Below are positions 56,936 to 64,000 of a stretch of DNA of 64,000 nucleotides, one piece after another. A program made the position numbers and the translations under genes. This stretch comes from Deroplatys truncata (lineage: Eukaryota > Arthropoda > Insecta > Mantodea > Mantidae). A model generated the notes under the pieces. That model ran no database searches. It worked only from the letters and a program-made list of their open reading frames with translations, and was not told the DNA's origin. The stretch covers positions 415,905,198 to 415,969,197 of the forward strand of contig CM060990.1 of assembly GCA_030765065.1 (NCBI GenBank), written 5' to 3'. Within the stretch, counting starts at the first letter, position 1. Each line of letters starts with the position of its first letter.

Positions 56936-57233
56936 AGAGCTAGAAGAACTTTCCCGCAGCGCCGACACTCTCAGCGTATCTACGCTTCAACAGCACGTAC
57001 CGTATCGTGTCGTCGTCGTCAAAACACTCGACACCGTTCACGGTTCAAAGTTCGTCGCCAAACTCGAGAACGACACAGAAGTTTTCCTACCAACAAGATT
57101 TGCAAACGCCTCTCCAGAACTCATCAACAAACTCAACTCTACCTCATTCTGCATCATATACGCAGGCGAGGAAAAACTACGCAACGTTTTCAAACGTCAC
57201 ATCGTCACGTTCTCCCCATGTAACCCTAAATAA
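56916..57233 (+). CDS. Small OB-like protein (VVKTLDTVHGSKFVAKLE...VFLPTRF)
   Basis: ATG 56916 opens 105 codons. The core YRVVVVKTLDTVHGSKFVAK, then VFLPTRFANAS, is a pattern I know from small proteins scattered through Polintons and other arthropod mobile DNA (YxVxxIxxVxTKxGPKxVxxL...VFLPxR). An OB-like nucleic-acid-binding fold has seemed likely to me, but this is inference. A 52-bp piece of this gene (57079-57130) occurs twice in the non-coding left arm at up to about 92 percent identity. The TAA overlaps the next ATG (TAATG). Confidence 0.65.
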   Translation: MSQDALKELEELSRSADTLSVSTLQQHVPYRVVVVKTLDTVHGSKFVAKLENDTEVFLPTRFANASPELINKLNSTSFCIIYAGEEKLRNVFKRHIVTFSPCNPK

Positions 57234-57724
57234 TGTCCGACGAAACCTATCCCGTCCCCGGGGGGAACAATCTTAACCTGCAACTCATTCTCAACGCAAC
57301 TTCATCTATCCGTATCCTCTGCATCTCCAACTCCTATTTCCGCAGCAGCAGAGTTGTCACCATCACACTCGACGTCCAAGGGGCTCACGCGGTCCACGTC
57401 AAATGCGTACCTACCAAAGTGCACCAGCATCAACAAGACGCACTATGCATCACATACCTCGGCAACAGCAACATTCCTGCTCTAACCAACAAAGTCACAT
57501 CCACAGGATGCTTCTCAACCAGCCATTACAACGAATTTACCATCCCCATCTATATACCAACCTTCACCGAGTTCGTCAACGAAAGTTTCTCTCACCTGCT
57601 CGTCACCTGCATCACCAAACCTATCCACCAATTTACCGTCGATAGCAGCAGCAGCGATGACGAGGACTCAAAGTCCACCACGTACTTTAAAATCATTGTT
57701 GTGCGCGAAATCTGTGTGTCCTAG
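57233..57724 (+). CDS. Right-terminal Polinton protein of unknown function
   Basis: It starts in a TAATG overlap and runs 163 codons. Much is beta-like (SIRILCISNSYFRSSRVVTI, FTIPIYIPTFTEFVNESF), with an acidic Ser-Asp run DSSSSDDEDS near residue 145, similar to casein-kinase-2 sites in many viral nuclear proteins. No family recognised. It is the last gene before the right TIR and is undamaged. Confidence 0.55.
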   Translation: MSDETYPVPGGNNLNLQLILNATSSIRILCISNSYFRSSRVVTITLDVQGAHAVHVKCVPTKVHQHQQDALCITYLGNSNIPALTNKVTSTGCFSTSHYNEFTIPIYIPTFTEFVNESFSHLLVTCITKPIHQFTVDSSSSDDEDSKSTTYFKIIVVREICVS

Positions 57725-57949
57725 TCCCTCAACAAACTATGAATTTTAATGTGCTTTTTTTCTCCTAATATTTCTTATATTGTTCATTTATTGTATTCAT
57801 ATGTTAATCTCCTGTAATCAAATAACCCATTATGTTATTCTCAAACTATGTGTTCATATGTTAAGCAAATAATACATCATGTTAATCTAAACTATGTATT
57901 CATATCTTTATCCAATGTACTGTATTCAAATTATAAATAAAGAAAACAA
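57725..57949 (+). terminator. 3' untranslated region with polyadenylation signal
   Basis: The stretch is AT-rich, with ATTCATAT and TTATGTTAT-like strings repeated several times. AATAAA at 57936-57941 sits directly before the right TIR and would be the natural polyadenylation signal for a rightward transcript of the gene block. Confidence 0.5.
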
Positions 57950-58101
57950 TCCCGGATGAGCCAATTGCAATAACGATAATCCTTCCGCTCATGGCGCTTT
58001 TCAAACTTGCCGCTGTCGCTCGCAGCGACACTAGCGACACTAGCGCCCCTAGCGGCAGGATTATCGTTAATCCAATTGGCTCATCCGGGACTTATACTAC
58101 T
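57950..58101 (-). repeat. Polinton right terminal inverted repeat, 152 bp
   Basis: Inverted copy of 38894-39045, also internally palindromic. It differs from the left copy in only a handful of positions, mainly in the central GTCGCTGCG.GCG region. Confidence 0.93.
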
Positions 58102-58107
58102 GAAATA
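58102..58107. other. Polinton target site duplication, right (GAAATA)
   Basis: Identical to 38888-38893. Confidence 0.93.
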
Positions 58108-58136
58108 TAATGTACATTGTGCTTTTGTTTACACAG

Positions 58137-59030
58137 GGGATGATAGGATGACACTTTTGGATAATCTAAAGCAATAAACTCCAAAAACATAGACGACCAC
58201 CTTCAAAAAGTTTTGTGCGTGCCAGTTTCCGTGATTTCAAAACGTATTGCTCATAAAATGAACCCATTGACTGATGGGGAATGTATTAAATAGTGCATGA
58301 TATTGGCTACTGAATATATTGTACTTCAAATCGTAGATTCTTTCAGAAACCTAAGCCTGTCACGTCGCACTGTTCCTGAGAGGGTAATCGAAGTTAATCC
58401 ATGGAATATTGAGGAACAGCTGAACACAAAAATTCAAACCTTATAATGGTTCTCTTTGGCGCTGAATGAGACAACCGATATTTTATATACTACCCAATTG
58501 GTTGTTTATTAGGGGGCATTGATGACAGCCTCACTGTTAGAAGAACTGTTAGATGTAATATCGCTGAAGGATCGCACTCGAGAAACTGACATTTTTAGTC
58601 CTTTCGAGTGGTGTAACAAAATATAAATTGATATGTAAAAACTTGTATCTGTAGCCACGGATATTGCCCCATCAATGTCAGGAAAATACAATGGATTTGT
58701 GAGTTTGCTGACACATTCCTTAAGTGAGAAGGTTCTTAATAAAGGCAGTTTCAAAGCTGTTCACCTTTACTGCACACCCCGAGGCGCTATGTGTCTATTC
58801 TGCAAGTGTGGTAAACGTAATGAACAAAGTGATGAAGACTGTGAATCACATCAAATCTTAATCTTTACGTCATCGACAATTCATATGGTTCTTGGAAACA
58901 TGGCTCGGAATATTTCGATCTTGCTTATTACTGCAAAGTACAGTGGCTAAATAGGGGTACCATGCTCCATAGACCTTTAAATTTCCTCCAGAAAATTCGT
59001 AGCTTCTTAGAACAGGATGTTAGCATTCAA
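58137..59030 (+). pseudogene. GTF2IRD2/ZBED-like hAT-derived gene, transposase-like part
   Basis: A TTTGTTTACACAG acceptor at 58136 precedes the stretch. Reading across frames: the SFRISKRIAHKMNPLTDGECIK segment, VDSFRNLSLSRRTVPERVIEV, FSLALNETTDI (the family has SxALDESTD), LLEELLDVISLKDRTRETDIF, SVATDIAPSMSGKYNGFVSLL (the family has DGAPSMxGxxxGFV), then YYCKVQWLNRGTML. This order is that of hAT-derived GTF2IRD2/FAM200-type proteins. Several stops and shifts are present. With 38597-38788 it forms one pseudogene whose 134-bp intron received the Polinton. Confidence 0.78.
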
Positions 59031-59214
59031 CATTTTACTGAATTAATTGTGTTATATTTTATATTATTTACATGCTATATAATGCATATTACCTATAAGT
59101 AGTCTAACAATGGGACTTTGGGATACATTTGCCTAATAAAGATGCTGTATAATTAGATTAATTGACCGATTAATTGATTACACATTTTTACAAATATTTT
59201 GACACCTTGCTGTC
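59031..59214. other. AT-rich spacer
   Basis: Nothing recognised. Confidence 0.4.
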
Positions 59215-59970
59215 TTTGTGGGGCGGCATGCCGACAGAGGTACTGTTACGTAGCTGTCAAATTTGATTGACAAGGGTTTGATAAGGATTAACAGCTGATG
59301 TATGTCATGTCAATCAAGCAGATAATGATTGTACATTATAAGACTATCTCGCCTCATTGACAAGAGAGAGCTAAGCCGCGCACAAAGAGTATGGCGCTTT
59401 TTGTGTTTTCATTTCTCAGTACTTCAAAGGGCTAAGTCCCCCCCGCCGATAAAGTTCTAAGTAGCTGGTCGCGTGGCATTGATTGATTAATATAATTAAG
59501 TGCATATTCTCAACTTATATATTAAATGAGCCGGCTAATGAGTTTAATTGAAGGAATAATTTATTGCATGTGTAACGACATGTTTTTGACACATCGTCTT
59601 TGAGGTGGCTTACTGCCGAAAGAGACTGCATATCTAAGTGCTTGTCAATAAGTCAGATAACGATCATACATGTGTAACATCTCGTCTCACTGATTTCAAA
59701 GGCTTAAACTGCTAACAAAGGCTATAACGCCCTCCAGCGGCTTGGATCCCCGGTATCACATAACTTGAATGGCTGGTGGCGTGCCATTGATCGATTATTA
59801 CAATTGATTTAATTAAGTATTTTGATACGGTATAAATAGTTGATGCCAATAAAGAAGCCCGCTCAACCCCGCAAATGTTTTTCTAAAACTCTCTCACTAT
59901 CGCTCTCTCCCAATTGCAAGGAAGTGGGTACCTCCGTCGCATGTATTTGATTGATTAGTACAATTAAGTG
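59215..59970. repeat. Diverged tandem duplication, about 370 bp
   Basis: Shared order in two blocks: CAATCAAGCAGATAATGAT / CAATAAGTCAGATAACGAT, ACTATCTCGCCTCATTGA / ACATCTCGTCTCACTGA, AAAGGGCTAAGTCCCCCCC / AAAGGCTTAAACTGC, TGGTCGCGTGGCATTGATTGATTA / TGGTGGCGTGCCATTGATCGATTA. A partial third copy is at 59925-59965. No coding frame. Confidence 0.55.
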
Positions 59971-60572
59971 TATACAAATTGACTCGCGCACCTGGTTGTC
60001 GCCGTATTTGTGTATTAGCGTATTATAATTATCACACCCTATAGGTCTTAACCTGTCCAGCAACCCTTCCCCTTGTAATCGAAAACCGCCAGCCGGTTTC
60101 TGACTGGCAATGATGACTCGATCTACATTTCACCCCATTTACAATATACTACACATTGGGAGACAGCTGGCGATGATTTGAAAAACTTAAGTAAGCGATT
60201 ATTACGAGTGTATTATTATTGCAATTAATAACACTTGTTCTAATTCTGCTTTGAGGGAATGTTTCAGGCTTATAAGAGTACTACACGTCTTAGATTAATG
60301 AAAAATGCATGATAAAAACAGACTTAACATAAATGATTACTTCAAAAATACACAATACGCTAATGTATTCAAAATTGATACTTTCTTTAGCATGAAAGTA
60401 TGTCCCTGCTCTCATACGGTTCTCACTCCGACTGAAACAGATCATATCGGCATGCTCCTGGTATACCTACCCTCACCATAGAGACCAGAGAGGGAAGGAT
60501 ATTCAGGACGATGGGCCTGTTTTCGCATACATATTGAGTCTGTTACACAATTTTCCCCATACCAACCCTATC

Positions 60573-60610
<38 letters not shown>

Positions 60611-62802
60611 TTCACTTATAGACCAAGTTCCCTGGTTGACCGGTTTCTGTATGAGGTAAGCAAAGCTGGAAGCCCCCCAGAATATGCTTTTAACATTTCC
60701 AAAGAAATAAACTGTTGTCTCTCTCTCTATCTCTCACTCGCTCTCCTCTTCACTTCATGTCGTCTTAAAATCACACCCATGTGCAACTTCCAAATTACAC
60801 AAAGCATTCTTTAAACTAGCCTTTAAAATGTTTCCACTTTCCCGACTCGGAAAACATTAACAATGGAACAAGTCCTTCTATCGTTCACAGCTAAGGTTGC
60901 GTTTAGCTCACATTTCCGAGAAAAAACATATATATGCTTAAGAAGACCTGTTAAAACACGAAAATCTCCTAATTAGAAAATCCATATCTTTTATGGATGA
61001 ATGTACATTATTTAAAAAACGGCAGGAGAGCAATCCGTTCCCTTTGTTGTTCCTTTAATTATGTATTTCCAGAGCAAACGAAAGGCCAGCTCTAACATGC
61101 CCATGATTGTTTAGTCACACTGCGAGCCTCTGAAAGTCCTAGAAAAATGTTATTGTTAGCAGATGGAGGGTTCATGTCATTTCATGATTTTAAATAGTTT
61201 AAAAGGAGATATTGTTTGTCTATAACACCTGATCGAACAGCTGCATACTGGTTTAGACAACGACATATGACTACCTTTAAACCGAGGGTTACAAGACATT
61301 ATTTTAACAAGGGCATTTTTAAAATGAAATATGACAATCTTTAGACATGATAACAAGGTCATACACTTGATTTTCTACAAAAGCAAGCGAAAGCAAGTAA
61401 TGTTAAATAAAGGAATTTTTTGCAAGCGCAGCAATACCCTCCGTGGCATTTCCGGGAAAAATATATTTAACAATAAACAGCCTCTTTGAGAAAGGAAGTT
61501 TCTTGGATTTCAGATTTTATGTATTTAACGTTCTACTGGATATAACTGGAACAAATGGAATATTCCTCGAAAACACAAGACAAGGCATATTTCTAAGAAA
61601 TGTTTACGCTAATATTTTAAAAACACATAACCATCTCACGCAGGTATCAACTCGAAAAATAAAATGGAATAAGACTTTCTATTGTTCTATTGTTCACAAT
61701 TGATGGTATGTTTGCCTCACATTACCGAGAAAAAAAATTATATACTTAAGAAGACCTGTTTAAACACGAAAAACTCCTTAATAGAAAATCCATTTCATTT
61801 ATGGATGAATCAACATTATTTTGAAAAAAAACATGTTTTCAACTAACTGAATGTTTACCTTACATTTACGAGAATATATATATATATACACTTAATAGGA
61901 CCTGTTCAAATACGAAAATGTACTAAATAGAAAATTTGTGTCTTTTATGGATAAATGAACATTACTTGAAGGATATGTTTACAATTGATTGAATCTTTAC
62001 AAGATTTTAACATTTGGACAAGTCTGAACATGATCTAGCCCTAGGCTATCTCCCCTTTCAGAGTAACGTAAGGAAAAAAATTGTTGCAAGTGAATGAAAG
62101 GATTCTCTTTTCAAGACTAAATCAACAAAAAAATGTAAAAATAGTGAAGAGAAAGTCATGCGATTGTATCACATAATGCAGTATTAAGCGCGCGACAAAA
62201 TACGATTTTTCATGTTATGGATATATGTAAGTGTATATTAAGTAATGCTTATAAGAAATTAACTAATATAGCTTTTTTAAGTATTTTACCTTCTTCAATG
62301 CAGCGATCAAGTTTACTATTATTATTATTACTATTATCATCATCATAATTATTTAAGAAGCGTAATCGCATTTTTCCGACAAGCTAAAAAGGTCAGTGGC
62401 GTTAAGGGGAGATTGTAAGGCCTATACTCGCAATGCTAATTTTACCTACTTTAAATCCCATTTTCTTGGGACCACCAAATCTAGACCAATGGAACTTTGC
62501 ACATTAAGAGTTTGACTCTTCCTCCATTTACTGACTTTTCATTGCAACTTAGTTAATTAGTACGTATTTGTTAAGGTTTTTCTACACTGAAAATTTTTCA
62601 ACTTTGTTCATTGAAAAAAAAGACCATTACAACTCTCACTTTGGTCCAAAAAAGTTAAGAAAAGGTCCTTAAATTACTAAATAATAATTAAACAATTGGT
62701 AAAAGCTTCATTATTCTAGGTCTAGTAGTTCCAGAGAAATAGGGACCAATGTGTCTTAAAAACCAACTTAGCGGAAAATAACAAAAAAGTGAAATGCTAC
62801 CT
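59971..62802. other. Repeat-bearing intergenic DNA, (CT)n tract, 130-bp dispersed units
   Basis: A (CT)n tract lies at about 60571-60606. A unit with CTTAAGAAGACCTGTT, AACACGAAAA.CTCCT and TTTTATGGATGAAT.ACATTA occurs at about 60895-61025, 61690-61830 and 61850-61980. No gene is supported; the frame at 61443-61703 has no motif. Confidence 0.5.
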
Positions 62803-63760
62803 TCAGTACAATCCAGAACACGATTCTGGTTCAGGGTTATTGTCCTCATCCTCTCTGGACCTCTTGTCGTTCCTCTGCAACAACCTAGCTTCCTGTAATT
62901 TAGTTTCTTGCTTCACTTTTGCATTTGCTATTTTCATATTGTCAATGTCTTGAAAATTTTTTATTGTATTCCATCCTAAATCTACTCCCATTGCTTGCAA
63001 CACTTTCACACGACCTGAATTTCCCTCATTAAACGCCAACACAGTATCTAAAGTATCCATTTGTCATACCCTACAAAGACAGTTCTAGGAATTCTGGTCC
63101 GCACTACATTATTGAAAGACTCGTTTGGATTTTGAGTTTTGCCATTAAAACATTTTCTTAAAACTTTTGGGTCACCTAGGCTCCTAAATGTGGATTTTAT
63201 TGCTTCACCTACATAATACGGCAGTGAATGTTTGTGTTCATACCCTTCTCCAGTAGCTATTGCTTGTTAAATTTGCACCATGAGTCCTTACCTTGTGGAC
63301 ATAGTGCATGCTGTGGCTTTTCATTTGTCGACAATTTATGAAAGAATGTCGCCCAAACATCAGGCCTCATCTCCTCCAGTTTTTTTGCATGTCTCCTAAT
63401 AGCCATGCCATAATAGTGCTGTAAGTTGTCTATTTCCTTCTCAGTTAGTCTTTCCTTCCCAGAAACACTTTTACCATCACCTAGTATTTGACACCTGAGA
63501 TGCTTTTTCAGTTTTCTAAGTCTGGTTCCCATACGCCTTTGCACGTGCCCCACACATTGCAGCTTTTGAAGTTGCAAACCCCCATATGGTTTCCTTTCTA
63601 CCACAGTTTTGTATGCTTTACCATCCCCATCCCCTAAATATTGTGTGTAGCTTACACCATACTTAGATGGGGAACGTTGAAAGATTCTCGCTACCGCTTC
63701 ACACTCCATGCCACAACTAACCCCTGAAAAATTTGCTTTACACTTTCCACTTTCTTTGTG
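62803..63760 (-). pseudogene. Mutator-like transposase, C-terminal half, frameshifted
   Basis: On the minus strand the frame at 63709-63257 reads GMECEAVARIFQRS, YTQYLGDGDGKAYKTVVE, CVGHVQRRMGTRLRKLKKH, IDNLQHYYGMAIRRH, then WATFFHKLSTNEKPQHALCP and DSWCKF. These are hallmarks of the Mutator-like transposase domain common in arthropods (YIGDGDxKxF, ECVGHVQKRMGTRLR, YYGxAIRRN, HxxSTDExPxHxxCP). The reading shifts near 63265 (PNESFNNVVRTRIPRTVF follows) and again near 63075 (LAFNEGNSGRVKVLQAMGV), ending at 62803. The catalytic D of GDGD is present. Two frameshifts make it a pseudogene. Confidence 0.8.
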
Positions 63761-64000
63761 AAAATGCCATTTGCGCCCGTTTGGGATATGCTACACGTAA
63801 AACGACAACAGATTTTTGTAAAATGGACATTCAACCTTACATTTATGACAGAAAATCAATTTCGATAATTTTTACCCAAATCAGCTTACAACCTGCCCTT
63901 AACATCATTGAACACTCCCTTTCACTTTGCAAGTGAATGAGCAATACCGTTAACCTGATGTATACACAATACGTTATTTATACAGCGCTATGTATGAGAC
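63761..64000. other. Window edge, no feature supported
   Basis: The upstream part of the Mutator-like transposase may extend a short way into this stretch on the minus strand, but I cannot read it reliably. Confidence 0.3.

Larger units (their letters stand above)
38894..58101 (+). mobile_element. Maverick/Polinton (adintovirus-like) DNA element, full length 19.2 kb
   Basis: The element is delimited by 152-bp terminal inverted repeats starting AGTAGTATAAG and ending CTTATACTACT, with a perfect 6-bp duplication GAAATA at 38888-38893 and 58102-58107. Both are diagnostic of Polintons. Inside are the hallmark genes, all plus strand: DNA polymerase B, packaging ATPase, integrase, penton-like and double-jelly-roll capsid proteins and adenain-like protease. 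Further small genes fill the rest. Most hallmark genes carry stops or frameshifts, so the copy is not expected to be functional. The left 5.5 kb is non-coding and repetitive. The same gene set is known from virus-like integrated elements of many animals. Confidence 0.96.

Overview
The window reads as arthropod, most likely insect, nuclear DNA. It is AT-rich, packed with transposable elements at many stages of decay, and carries tRNA-derived SINEs, mariner and hAT-type transposases and very long trinucleotide microsatellites. I found no intact host gene, ribosomal operon, CRISPR array or bacterial feature. The species cannot be named from sequence alone; a polyneopteran insect is only a guess from the SINE style.

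Left part (1-35 kb). A complete Ty3/Gypsy LTR retrotransposon lies at 956-10122 on the minus strand, with about 1.12-kb LTRs and a 4-bp target duplication AGTC. It split an older mariner-like transposase whose halves flank it. Next come a fragment of a virus-type family B DNA polymerase gene, a 0.57-kb foldback element, a 5'-truncated jockey-like LINE whose 3' tail resembles 5S rRNA (13.8-16.1 kb), a second decayed LINE (17.8-19.8 kb, minus), a 300-bp (GTA)n tract, several SINEs, and a duplicated block ending in seven 120-bp tandem units (23.5-27.4 kb). At 29.4-35.0 kb a decayed virus-type polymerase gene is interrupted by a SINE and by a mariner transposase that itself carries a solo LTR with duplication AGGC.

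Centre (38.9-58.1 kb). The main find is a structurally complete 19,208-bp Maverick/Polinton (adintovirus-like) element. It has 152-bp terminal inverted repeats starting AGTAGTATAAG and a perfect 6-bp duplication GAAATA. It sits in what looks like a 134-bp intron of a GTF2IRD2/ZBED-like hAT-derived pseudogene whose zinc-finger exon lies at 38.6 kb and whose transposase part lies at 58.1-59.0 kb. All recognised genes are on the plus strand: protein-primed DNA polymerase B, packaging ATPase, two small basic proteins, integrase with chromodomain, penton-like minor capsid protein, a basic core-like protein, double-jelly-roll major capsid protein, adenain-like protease, then a right-hand block of unfamiliar small genes. 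Most hallmark genes carry frameshifts or stops, so this copy looks dead, while the small right-hand genes are open. Adjacent genes are repeatedly joined by ATGA or TAATG overlaps, suggesting polycistronic expression.

The 5.5-kb left arm of the Polinton is non-coding but highly structured. It has self-palindromic TIRs, a 410-bp repeat rich in ATTGG and TGACGTG motifs, arrays of an AAGATGGCGG motif, and two copies of a 52-bp piece of a right-arm gene.

Right part (58.1-64 kb). This holds the rest of the hAT-derived pseudogene, diverged tandem repeats, and a frameshifted Mutator-like transposase remnant (62.8-63.8 kb, minus).
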